From positions 1 through 24,231 of the forward strand of contig NZ_CAXRBQ010000019.1 of the NCBI RefSeq assembly GCF_964228735.1: 24,231 nucleotides of DNA, read 5' to 3'. Origin of the DNA: Pontibacterium sp964228735 (GTDB lineage Bacteria; Pseudomonadota; Gammaproteobacteria; Pseudomonadales; Balneatricaceae). The notes under the pieces were generated by a model that saw only the letters and a list, made by a program, of their open reading frames with translations, was not told the origin of the DNA and did not search any database. The position numbers and the translations under genes are program-made. Positions 7,569 through 15,516 of the stretch are shown here, piece after piece (position 1 is the first letter of the stretch; each line of letters starts with the position of its first letter).

Positions 7569-9230
7569 ATGGATGTACAGCGAATCATACTGATCGCCGC
7601 AATGGCACTGATCTCTTACATGCTGGTACTGCAGTGGAACGAAGACTACGGCCAGCCTGTACCTACAGGTGAGCAAGCAGTGACTTCGGTTTCCGCTTAC
7701 AGCTCCTCTAATGGTGAAACAGACCTGCCTCAGGCAGCTGACGATACCGCCAGCGCAGATGTACCACCAACCGGTACCACCGCTACTAAAGCACAGCTGA
7801 TCACCGTTAAGACTGACGTTCTGGATGTAATCATCGACACCAAAGGTGGCGACATCATTCAGGTTGCACTGCCAGTGCACAAAGCGACTCTGGGTGCAGA
7901 GCAGCCGTTCGTCCTGATGGAGCAGACCAGCAACCGCACCTACGTTTCTCAGAGCGGTCTGGTTGGCAGCAACGGTCCGGATGCAAGCAAAGACGGTCGT
8001 CCGACCTATAAAGTTAATGCTGCACAGTACGAACTGGGTGACCAGGACTCCCTGAACGTTGATCTGACGTTCACCGACAAGAACGGTGTACTGATCACCA
8101 AGCGCTACACGTTCAGCAAAGGCTCTTACAACGTTGGCCTGTCCTACATCGTGGACAACAAGTCGGAGCAGAACTGGAAAGCGAACCTGTTTGGTCAGAT
8201 CAAGCGTGACCGTAGCGAAGACCCGACTTCCAGCACCGACATGGGTATGCAGTCCTACCTGGGTGCCGTTTTCTCCACTGCCGAAGACAACTACCAGAAG
8301 ATCGACTTCGACGACATGGATGAGAGCCCGTTCAAGGCGACCACTCCAGACGGTTACGTTGCATTCGTTCAGCACTACTTCGTAAGTGCGTGGATTCCTG
8401 AAGCCGGCGCAGAGTACAGCTACCAATCCCGTAAGCTGAACGGCAACTACATCATGGGCTTCATCTCCCCTGACTTCGTTGTTGCACCGGGTGAAACCCA
8501 GACTGTAAACGCAACCTTCTATGCCGGTCCTAAAGACCAGGATCAGATGGAAGCAGCGAACGAAAACCTGAAGCTGACCGTCGACTACGGCTGGCTTTGG
8601 TGGATCGCATCTCCACTGTACTGGATTCTGAAGTGGATCTACGGCCTGGTAGGTAACTGGGGTCTGGCGATCATCGGTATTACCGTACTGGTGAAAGCTG
8701 CGCTGTTCCACCTGAACGCTAAAGCGTTCAAGTCCATGGCGAAGATGCGTAAGTTTGGTCCTGAGATGCAGCGTATGAAAGAGCTGTATGGCGATGACCG
8801 CCAGAAGATGTCTCAGGAGATGATGAAGCTGTACCAGAAAGAGAAGATCAACCCACTGGGTGGCTGTCTGCCAATCGTGGCACAGATGCCAATCTTCATC
8901 GCACTGTACTGGGTACTGATGGAATCTGTGGAACTGCGTCACGCTGAGTTCCTCTACCTGACTGACCTGTCGGTTAAAGACCCATACTTCATCCTGCCGA
9001 TCATCATGGGTGCAAGTATGTTCATTCAGCAGATGCTGAACCCGACACCTCCGGACCCAATGCAGGCGAAGGTAATGAAGATGCTGCCAATCCTCTTCAC
9101 CTTCTTCTTCCTGTGGTTCCCGGCCGGTCTGACTCTGTACTGGGTAGTGAACAACATCCTGTCGATCGCACAGCAGTACGTGATCAACAAACAGATCGAG
9201 GGCAGCGGCGAACCGGCGAAAGCCAAGTAA
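7569..9230 (+). CDS. yidC: Membrane protein insertase YidC (Oxa1 family)
   Basis: Inner-membrane insertase and chaperone that works alone or with SecYEG; known substrates include the Fo a and c subunits encoded later in this window. It has 553 residues. An N-terminal membrane anchor is at about 3-23, followed by a large periplasmic beta domain to about 340 with a Ser/Thr/Ala-rich linker after the anchor. The conserved five-helix core includes the YQKEKINPLGGCLPIVAQMP region and the LFTFFFLWFPAGLTLYW helix. The positively charged C-tail is short. There is no clear SD: the ATG lies three bases after the rnpA stop, which suggests translational coupling. A strong terminator follows at 9245-9268. 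Confidence 0.99.
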   Translation: MDVQRIILIAAMALISYMLVLQWNEDYGQPVPTGEQAVTSVSAYSSSNGETDLPQAADDTASADVPPTGTTATKAQLITVKTDVLDVIIDTKGGDIIQVALPVHKATLGAEQPFVLMEQTSNRTYVSQSGLVGSNGPDASKDGRPTYKVNAAQYELGDQDSLNVDLTFTDKNGVLITKRYTFSKGSYNVGLSYIVDNKSEQNWKANLFGQIKRDRSEDPTSSTDMGMQSYLGAVFSTAEDNYQKIDFDDMDESPFKATTPDGYVAFVQHYFVSAWIPEAGAEYSYQSRKLNGNYIMGFISPDFVVAPGETQTVNATFYAGPKDQDQMEAANENLKLTVDYGWLWWIASPLYWILKWIYGLVGNWGLAIIGITVLVKAALFHLNAKAFKSMAKMRKFGPEMQRMKELYGDDRQKMSQEMMKLYQKEKINPLGGCLPIVAQMPIFIALYWVLMESVELRHAEFLYLTDLSVKDPYFILPIIMGASMFIQQMLNPTPPDPMQAKVMKMLPILFTFFFLWFPAGLTLYWVVNNILSIAQQYVINKQIEGSGEPAKAK

Positions 9231-9244
9231 ACCCGCTTCCAGAT

Positions 9245-9268
9245 AAAAAGGCCCGCAAGGGCCTTTTT
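9245..9268 (+). terminator. Rho-independent terminator after yidC
   Basis: AAAAAGGCCC (9245-9254) pairs with GGGCCTTTTT (9259-9268) around a GCAA tetraloop. T runs follow at 9264-9268 and 9271-9275. The A run on the left makes it plausible in both directions. It separates yidC from mnmE, whose ATG is only 21 bases further on. Confidence 0.92.
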
Positions 9269-9289
9269 GCTTTTTGATGGTACGAAACA

Positions 9290-10657
9290 ATGACTCTGAT
9301 TGATCAAGACACAATTGCAGCCCAGGCCACCCCGCCAGGACGGGGCGGCGTCGGCATTATCCGTGTATCCGGCAAACAGGCCCTTGAGGTGGCAAAAGCG
9401 GTATTGGGGATCGAACCCCAGCCCCGTTATGCCCACTACGGCCCATTCCTGGACGGCGAGGGCAATCAGATCGATCAGGGCATCGCACTCTATTTCCCAG
9501 GGCCAAACTCCTTCACCGGTGAAGATGTGCTGGAACTGCAGGGCCATGGCGGTCCGATCATCATGGACTTCATCCTGCGCCGCGTACTGGAACTGGGATG
9601 CCGTCTGGCCCGCCCGGGTGAATTCTCCGAACGTGCCTTCCTTAACGACAAGCTGGACCTGGCCCAGGCCGAAGCGATTGCCGACCTGATCGACAGCTCA
9701 TCCGAGCAGGCCGCCCGTTGTGCATTGCGCTCGTTGCAGGGTGAATTCTCCAACCGTATCCATGATCTGGTGGAATCGCTGATCCAGCTGCGTATCTACG
9801 TGGAAGCCGCCATCGATTTCCCGGAAGAGGAGATCGACTTCCTGGCCGACGGCAAAGTGCAGTCTGACCTGGAAGAGATCCTGAGCAAGGTTGGCGCCGT
9901 GCAGTCCGAAGCCCGCCAGGGTAGCTTGCTGCGTGAGGGTATGAACGTGGTAATCGCCGGTCGTCCAAATGCCGGTAAATCCAGCCTGCTCAACGCACTG
10001 GCCGGTCAGGATCGCGCCATTGTCACCGATATTGCCGGTACCACCCGCGACGTGTTGCGTGAGCATATTCACATCGACGGTATGCCCCTGCATATCATCG
10101 ATACCGCCGGTCTGCGTGATGCACCGGACGAAGTGGAACGAATCGGTATCGACCGCGCCTGGGAAGAGATTCGCACTGCCGACCGCGTGCTGTTGATGGT
10201 GGACAGTACCACCACGGACACCGACGACCCGGAACAGATCTGGCCGGAGTTCGTGCACCAGCTACCGGACGCCGACAAGATCACCGTAATCCGTAACAAA
10301 GCTGACCTGAGCGGCGAAGCGATCGGCCAGCGTGAAGCCCACGGCCACACGCTGATTGCGCTCTCGGCCAAAGCCAACCAAGGCGTTGACGAGCTGCGCG
10401 AACACCTGAAATCCTGCATGGGTTTCAGCGCTACCACCGAAGGTGGCTTCCTGGCCCGTCGTCGCCATCTGGAAGCGCTGCAGATTGCCCACGACCTGCT
10501 ACAAACCGGTTATGACCAGCTGGTAATGAACGGCGCAGGTGAGCTGCTGGCAGAAGACCTGCGCCAGGCGCAGCAGTCGCTAAACGAGATTACCGGTGAG
10601 TTCAGCTCTGACGACCTGCTGGGCCGTATCTTCAGCTCGTTCTGTATTGGTAAGTAA
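9290..10657 (+). CDS. mnmE: tRNA uridine-5-carboxymethylaminomethyl modification GTPase MnmE
   Basis: Partner of MnmG (12191-14086) in adding the (carboxymethyl)aminomethyl group to U34 of tRNAs reading purine-ending split codon boxes. It has 455 residues (454 in E. coli). The N-terminal folate-binding domain starts DTIAAQATPPGRGGVGIIRVSG. The inserted G domain has GRPNAGKSS (about residue 224), the DIAGTTRD switch, DTAGLRD, and NKADL for guanine specificity. The C-terminus is FCIGK with the catalytic-type cysteine at 452. The ATG at 9290 has only a weak GATGG-like SD. It starts 21 bases after a terminator with no obvious promoter in between, so its transcription must come from inside yidC or by read-through. 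trxC follows 12 bases later. Confidence 0.99.
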   Translation: MTLIDQDTIAAQATPPGRGGVGIIRVSGKQALEVAKAVLGIEPQPRYAHYGPFLDGEGNQIDQGIALYFPGPNSFTGEDVLELQGHGGPIIMDFILRRVLELGCRLARPGEFSERAFLNDKLDLAQAEAIADLIDSSSEQAARCALRSLQGEFSNRIHDLVESLIQLRIYVEAAIDFPEEEIDFLADGKVQSDLEEILSKVGAVQSEARQGSLLREGMNVVIAGRPNAGKSSLLNALAGQDRAIVTDIAGTTRDVLREHIHIDGMPLHIIDTAGLRDAPDEVERIGIDRAWEEIRTADRVLLMVDSTTTDTDDPEQIWPEFVHQLPDADKITVIRNKADLSGEAIGQREAHGHTLIALSAKANQGVDELREHLKSCMGFSATTEGGFLARRRHLEALQIAHDLLQTGYDQLVMNGAGELLAEDLRQAQQSLNEITGEFSSDDLLGRIFSSFCIGK

Positions 10658-10669
10658 GAGGGAACTACC

Positions 10670-11107
10670 ATGGCACTTAATCTAAGCTGCCCACACTGTG
10701 CTGTAACCAACCATGTACCTGCAGAACGCCTGGGTGACGGTCCAAAATGTGGCAAGTGCAAACAACCGATCTTCACCGGTAAAGCTCAGGAGCTGACAGC
10801 TAGCAACGTAAGTAGTGTATTGAACCGCAACGACATCCCGGTGCTGGTCGACTGCTGGGCAACCTGGTGTGGCCCCTGTCAGCAGTTTGCACCGATCTTT
10901 GAACAGGCAGCTCAGAACTTCGAGCCCAATATCCGCCTGGCCAAGCTTAACACCGAAGCAGAGCAGGGGATCGCAGCCCAGTGGCAGATCCGCTCCATTC
11001 CAACGTTGATTCTGTTTAAGCAGGGCAAAGAGGTGGCGCGTATGAGCGGCGCCATGCCATTACCTCAGCTGAAGCAGTGGTTGCAGCAGCAGGGCATCTC
11101 CGTCTGA
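10670..11107 (+). CDS. trxC: Thioredoxin 2 (zinc-finger thioredoxin)
   Basis: Cytoplasmic thiol-disulfide reductant of the TrxC type. It has 145 residues; E. coli TrxC has 139. The N-terminal zinc-binding pair is CPHC (7-10) and CGKC (27-30). The thioredoxin active site WCGPC has its cysteines at 67 and 70, and the cis-proline is Pro111 in RSIPT. An additional cysteine, Cys62, sits in VDCWATWCGPC where most thioredoxins have Phe or similar. A strong GAGGGA SD lies six bases before the ATG. It begins 12 bases after the mnmE stop and is probably co-transcribed with it. trxC is not a usual member of this cluster. In E. coli it is an OxyR target, but no OxyR site could be recognised here. No terminator with a T run is visible downstream. 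Confidence 0.95.
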   Translation: MALNLSCPHCAVTNHVPAERLGDGPKCGKCKQPIFTGKAQELTASNVSSVLNRNDIPVLVDCWATWCGPCQQFAPIFEQAAQNFEPNIRLAKLNTEAEQGIAAQWQIRSIPTLILFKQGKEVARMSGAMPLPQLKQWLQQQGISV

Positions 11108-12001
11108 ATATCTGATATACCGCTTTCAGGGGTCGATCCAGGCCCCACTCTCCAACCGTATAACCTCAGCCCCTCACAAACTGTCCCACCAGTACCTTTC
11201 CAGACAGCTCTGATCCGATACCGGTAACAGACCTACGCATTCGCAATAACAAATCACCACAAAATCGATCCATACCATTCGTAAATGTTATAGATAAGCC
11301 TAAATATCGCTGTTTCCGTATCGACGCTGGTACGCAGATCCCTTCTAAATAACATTCTCATCCCACCAGGCAATCCCACTTCAATCCCCACAAGCTTATA
11401 AACATCGCAGGCTCAAGAAGGCCATTCAGGCAGCTTTTAGTTACTAACAGGCAGATTCAGACACACAATCATCAGAAATCTATTCCGTTTGGATAACTTC
11501 GCCGCTGCGCTGTGTTCCACTGCTGGTACAACCCTGTTTATAAGGCTGTGAGTTAGTGTGAGTAACTGATATTTCCACACCGGACATCAACACGTTATTT
11601 TTCGTGTAACTAGTTGTTAGTGAACACATTTTATCGCTTATCTACATAACATATGGGTGTTATTAAGCTCAGCTTTTAACACGGTATAACTTATACAACC
11701 CACAGAAAGTTCACCGATAAGTAGAGCAAGCCAAATAATCCCCGGGTTGTACACAGATAACCGACAGGCTTTACCTGAGTTGTGCTTACTCACATCTCTA
11801 TGTGGAAAACGTGTATAACGACTTGGGACTGTTCCGTGGAGAATTTTGTGGGTTATTTGCGGTGTGCATAAAGCGGCATTTCATTCACAACTTACCCATC
11901 AGGATACGAAGATCTTTACGGCAGCTTATAAACACAGTTAGAGCTTCCCTAACTTAATGTTTTATAAGGATTAGACAGGGTTAATCACAGAAAAGGGGCT
12001 C

Positions 12002-12061
12002 CCTATATATAACAAACAAAAACAATACATATATATTCTTCTTTATATTTTTCTATATATA
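12002..12061. other. AT-rich block, candidate DNA-unwinding element
   Basis: About 60 bases made almost entirely of A and T, with repeated TATATA/ATATAT runs and pyrimidine tracts such as TTCTTCTTTA. It flanks the DnaA-box-like cluster at 11801-11944 on the mnmG side, the order found in E. coli oriC, where the AT-rich 13-mers lie next to gidA. The composition is seen in the sequence; the melting role is inferred. Confidence 0.5.
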
Positions 12062-12119
12062 GGAAGACAGGAAGAGACCTGGCTAAATTTTGATCATTTT
12101 CTCGTTGGACAGAGAAGGG

Positions 12120-12125
12120 TATAAT
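12120..12125 (+). promoter_or_regulatory. Candidate -10 element for mnmG-rsmG-parAB
   Basis: A perfect TATAAT lies 65 bases before the mnmG GTG. No good -35 is found at 16-18 bases upstream (TTTTCT with a 17-base spacer), and the TTGGAC at 12105-12110 is too close. It is a plausible promoter next to the AT-rich block, with uncertain strength. Confidence 0.45.
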
Positions 12126-12190
12126 CAGTCCCCTTTTCCAGAACCAATCCCGGTTCTCCTGATTAGTATGTTCTTACGAGGTGTTGGCAA

Positions 12191-14086
12191 GTGGACTATC
12201 CAAGTCGCTTTGATGTCATTGTTATTGGTGGTGGTCACGCAGGTACCGAAGCTGCACTGGCTGCTGCCCGTATGGGAGCACAGACCCTGTTGCTGACCCA
12301 TAACATCGAAACCTTGGGTCAGATGTCCTGCAATCCGGCCATTGGTGGTATCGGTAAAAGCCATCTGGTGAAGGAGGTTGATGCACTGGACGGTGCCATG
12401 GCGCGTGCTACCGATCTCGGTGGTATTCAGTTTCGTGTCCTCAACTCCCGAAAAGGCCCAGCAGTACGTGCAACTCGAGCACAGGCCGACCGTATCCTCT
12501 ACAAAGCGGCCATCCGTGAGATTCTGGAGAACCAGCCTAATCTGCAGTTGTTTCAGCAATCCGCTGATGACCTGATTGTTGAAGGTGACACCGTTAAAGG
12601 TGTGGTGACCAACACCGGTATCCGCTTCCATGCTCACTCCGTGGTGCTGACTGCCGGTACCTTCCTGGGTGGTATCATCCACGTGGGTATGGAAAATCAC
12701 TCGGCTGGCCGTGCCGGTGATCCGCCATCCATTGCTCTGGCAGCCCGTCTGCGTGAATTGCCGCTGCGCGTTGATCGTCTTAAGACCGGTACACCACCGC
12801 GTATCGATGCACGCAGTGTTGATTTCTCAGTGATGCAGGAACAGCCGGGTGATACACCAACGCCGATCATGTCCTACATGGGATCGCAGAGTGATCACCC
12901 GCAGCAGATCAGCTGTTACATCACCTACACCAATGAGCAGACCCACGACATCCTGCGCTCAGGCCTGGATCGTTCTCCTCTGTATACCGGCGTAATCGGC
13001 GGTGTGGGTCCACGTTACTGTCCGTCGATAGAAGACAAGATCATGCGCTTCGCTGACAAAGACCGTCACCAGGTGTTTGTTGAGCCGGAAGGACTGACCA
13101 CCCACGAACTCTATCCGAACGGTGTATCAACCAGTCTGCCGTTTGATATCCAGCTGGCGGCGATCCGCACCATGAAAGGGTTCGAGAATGCGCATATCAC
13201 ACGTCCGGGTTACGCGATCGAATACGATTACTTCAACCCGCAGGACCTGAAACACACTCTGGAGACCAAGTACATCAACGGTCTCTACTTCGCCGGTCAG
13301 ATCAACGGTACCACCGGTTACGAAGAAGCGGCGGCCCAGGGCTTGTTAGCCGGCAGCAACGCCGCGGCGCGTGCGCAGGAGAAAGAGCAGTGGTCACCAC
13401 GCCGTGATGAGGCGTACATCGGTGTACTGGTGGATGACCTGATCACACTGGGGACTTCTGAACCGTACCGTATGTTTACCAGCCGTGCGGAATACCGTCT
13501 CATCCTGCGTGAAGACAATGCGGACCTGCGCCTGACCGAGAAAGGCCGTGAACTGGGTCTGGTGGGTGATGAACGCTGGGCTCACTTCAGCGAGAAACGC
13601 GAAGCGATCGAACTGGAGAAACAACGCCTGCGTGACACCTGGGTGCAGCCGAAGTCTGAACAGGCGACAGAGCTGAATGAAAAACTGAAAACACCGCTGT
13701 CGCGTGAATACAACCTGGCGGACCTGATCAAGCGTCCGGAACTGGTGTACGCCGATGTAGCCAACCTGAAAGGGGAGGCAGTAAGCGATCCGCAGGTAGC
13801 CGACCAGGTAGAGATCCAGTTCAAGTATGCCGGTTACATCGACCGTCAGCGTGATGAGATCGAACAGATGCGCCGTCAGGAGAACACTAAGCTGCCGGCT
13901 GACTTCGATTACGATCAGGTTGGTGGTCTCTCCAACGAACTGACCATGAAATTGAAAGAGGTACGTCCGGAAACCATCGCCCAGGCGTCCCGTATCCAGG
14001 GCATCACCCCGGCAGCGATTTCGTTACTGCTGGTGTACCTGAAAAAACAGCAACTCACCAAGAAACAGGATAAGGCAGCAAGTTAA
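12191..14086 (+). CDS. mnmG: tRNA uridine-5-carboxymethylaminomethyl modification enzyme MnmG
   Basis: FAD- and NADH-using partner of MnmE for U34 modification of tRNA; formerly gidA. It has 631 residues (629 in E. coli). The N-terminal FAD motif is DVIVIGGGHAGTEAA (about 8-22), followed by MSCNPAIGGIGKSHLVKEVD and the RATRAQADR and NGTTGYEEAAAQG signatures; the tRNA-binding C-terminal part ends with ITPAAISLLLVYLKK. The start is a GTG at 12191 with ACGAGG about 9 bases upstream, and the N-terminal length agrees with the family. It overlaps the rsmG start by one base (TAATG). It heads the tight mnmG-rsmG-parA-parB group. Confidence 0.99.
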   Translation: MDYPSRFDVIVIGGGHAGTEAALAAARMGAQTLLLTHNIETLGQMSCNPAIGGIGKSHLVKEVDALDGAMARATDLGGIQFRVLNSRKGPAVRATRAQADRILYKAAIREILENQPNLQLFQQSADDLIVEGDTVKGVVTNTGIRFHAHSVVLTAGTFLGGIIHVGMENHSAGRAGDPPSIALAARLRELPLRVDRLKTGTPPRIDARSVDFSVMQEQPGDTPTPIMSYMGSQSDHPQQISCYITYTNEQTHDILRSGLDRSPLYTGVIGGVGPRYCPSIEDKIMRFADKDRHQVFVEPEGLTTHELYPNGVSTSLPFDIQLAAIRTMKGFENAHITRPGYAIEYDYFNPQDLKHTLETKYINGLYFAGQINGTTGYEEAAAQGLLAGSNAAARAQEKEQWSPRRDEAYIGVLVDDLITLGTSEPYRMFTSRAEYRLILREDNADLRLTEKGRELGLVGDERWAHFSEKREAIELEKQRLRDTWVQPKSEQATELNEKLKTPLSREYNLADLIKRPELVYADVANLKGEAVSDPQVADQVEIQFKYAGYIDRQRDEIEQMRRQENTKLPADFDYDQVGGLSNELTMKLKEVRPETIAQASRIQGITPAAISLLLVYLKKQQLTKKQDKAAS

Positions 14087-14712
14087 TGGATCTGCAGTTA
14101 CGAAACACCCTTGAGCGTGGCCTCGAACGGATGAATCTGGCTCTGGAGGCAGAGCAGATTGATACCCTGATGGCTTACCTGCAGATGCTGATCAAGTGGA
14201 ACAAAGCCTACAACCTCACCGCCGTGCGTGATCCGCAGGAGATGGTCAGCCGTCACCTGCTCGACAGCTTGAGTGTGTTGCCACACATCCGCGACGAAGC
14301 GCTGATCGATGTGGGCAGTGGACCCGGCCTGCCGGGAATCCCGTTGGCGATCTGTCGTCCTGACCTGCAGATTACTACGTTGGACAGCAACGGTAAGAAA
14401 ACCCGTTTTCAGCTGCAGGCAAAGATCGAACTGAAGCTGGATAACCTCACCGTGGTGCACGAGCGTGTGGAAAAGTACCAGGTTGAGCCGTTCAAACAGG
14501 TGATCTCACGGGCCTTTGCCTCCCTGGAAGACATGATCCACTGGACCCGCCACCTCTGTGCCGACGACGGTGTTTTTCTTGCAATGAAAGGCCTGTATCC
14601 TGATGAAGAACTGGCAGCATTGCCGACGGACATCGTGGTCAAAGACAGCCACCGTCTGCAGGTGCCGGACACGGACGGAGAACGACATCTGTTGATCCTG
14701 GGGAGAGCCTGA
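14086..14712 (+). CDS. rsmG: 16S rRNA (guanine-527-N7)-methyltransferase RsmG
   Basis: SAM-dependent enzyme that methylates G527 in the 530 loop of 16S rRNA; formerly gidB, and loss gives low-level streptomycin resistance in several bacteria. It has 208 residues. The SAM-binding motif LIDVGSGPGLPGIPLAI is at about residues 73-89, preceded by YNLTAVRDPQEMVSRHLLDSL, which is characteristic of the family, and followed by the ISRAFASL motif near 145. The start ATG shares its A with the mnmG stop codon, so translation is coupled. parA begins two bases after its stop. Confidence 0.98.
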   Translation: MDLQLRNTLERGLERMNLALEAEQIDTLMAYLQMLIKWNKAYNLTAVRDPQEMVSRHLLDSLSVLPHIRDEALIDVGSGPGLPGIPLAICRPDLQITTLDSNGKKTRFQLQAKIELKLDNLTVVHERVEKYQVEPFKQVISRAFASLEDMIHWTRHLCADDGVFLAMKGLYPDEELAALPTDIVVKDSHRLQVPDTDGERHLLILGRA

Positions 14713-14714
14713 GT

Positions 14715-15515
14715 GTGGCCAAAATACTGACAGTCACCAACCAGAAAGGTGGCGTAGGCAAGACAACGACCTGCGTAAACCTGGCAGCTTCGCTGGCCGC
14801 AACCAAGAAGCGCATATTGCTGATCGATATGGATCCGCAGGGTAATGCGACCATGGGGAGTGGCGTGGATAAGCACGGTCTGGAAAATTCCGTCTACGAA
14901 CTCCTGACCGGTGATTGCAGTGCGGCCGAGGCGGTGATTGAAAAGTCACCGGCCGGATACGACCTCATTGGTTCCAATGGTGATCTAACCGCAGCGGAAG
15001 TGGAGTTGTTGCAGCTGCCACGCCGTGAATTCCGCCTGAAGATGGCGCTGAAACCGATCGAAGATCAGTATGACTTTATCCTGATCGACAATCCGCCGTC
15101 GCTCAACCTGCTGACTGTCAACGCGCTCTCTACCTCAGGTGGGGTGATCATCCCGATGCAGTGTGAATATTACGCACTGGAAGGGATCTCCGCACTGGTC
15201 GGTACCATCGACAAGATTAATAAACGCCTGAATCCGGATCTACGGATTGAGGGGATTCTGCGCACCATGTTTGACCCGCGCATGAGCCTGACCAAGGACG
15301 TGTCCGATCATCTGATCGAGTACTTTGGTGACAAGGTCTACCGTACGGTGATTCCACGTAACGTGCGTCTGGCAGAAGCACCGAGTCATGGGCTGCCAGC
15401 GTTGCTGTACGATAAAAACTCCCGTGGGGCCGTGGCCTACCTGGCCCTGGCTGGCGAGCTGATTCGTCGTACCAAGCAGGAACAGAAGCAGAACAACGAG
15501 TTACAGGAAGCATAA
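14715..15515 (+). CDS. parA: Chromosome-partitioning ATPase ParA (Soj)
   Basis: Deviant Walker A ATPase that moves ParB-parS complexes to segregate newly replicated origins. It has 266 residues. The P-loop is QKGGVGKTT (10-18) with the signature lysine at 11. The Walker A' region is LLIDMDPQGNATMG near 35-48, and Walker B reads FILIDNPPSLNLL, with Asn where Cys or Thr is commoner. It begins with GTG at 14715, chosen because MAKILTVTNQKGG is the family N-terminus and GGGGAGAG lies 8 bases before it. The parB ATG follows its stop after one base, giving a classic parAB operon near the origin. Confidence 0.98.
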   Translation: MAKILTVTNQKGGVGKTTTCVNLAASLAATKKRILLIDMDPQGNATMGSGVDKHGLENSVYELLTGDCSAAEAVIEKSPAGYDLIGSNGDLTAAEVELLQLPRREFRLKMALKPIEDQYDFILIDNPPSLNLLTVNALSTSGGVIIPMQCEYYALEGISALVGTIDKINKRLNPDLRIEGILRTMFDPRMSLTKDVSDHLIEYFGDKVYRTVIPRNVRLAEAPSHGLPALLYDKNSRGAVAYLALAGELIRRTKQEQKQNNELQEA

Positions 15516-15516
15516 T

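Larger units (their letters stand above)
11108..12190. other. Gene-free 1.08-kb region with second origin-like sequence before mnmG
   Basis: No credible coding frame exists here. DnaA-box-like nonamers: TTATGCACA on minus (11863-11871, full match to TTATNCACA); one-mismatch forms TTATAAACA at 11396-11404 and 11936-11944 and on minus at 11535-11543; TTATCTACA at 11638-11646; minus TTATACACG at 11810-11818; minus TTTTCCACA at 11801-11809; TCATTCACA at 11881-11889; and minus TTATCCAAA at 11488-11496. GATC occurs at least six times. The right end is strongly AT-rich (12002-12061). The position upstream of mnmG (gidA) equals that of E. coli oriC. It may be an origin, a second DnaA-binding/regulatory region, or a relic. 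Confidence 0.5.

Noticed and set aside
7545..9314. 589-codon open frame on the minus strand opposite yidC
   Set aside because: Shadow of the codon-biased yidC gene; it runs through the bidirectional terminator at 9245-9268 and has no family resemblance.
11800..11872. Short 23-codon ATG frame in the trxC-mnmG gap
   Set aside because: No SD, no resemblance to a known small protein, and it overlaps several DnaA-box-like sites. It is better explained as non-coding DNA.
12675..12690. CCACGTGG-centred palindrome in mnmG as a parS site
   Set aside because: Only about 10 of 16 positions match the parS consensus, the right half is poor, and the bases are explained by the conserved IIHVGMEN coding sequence.
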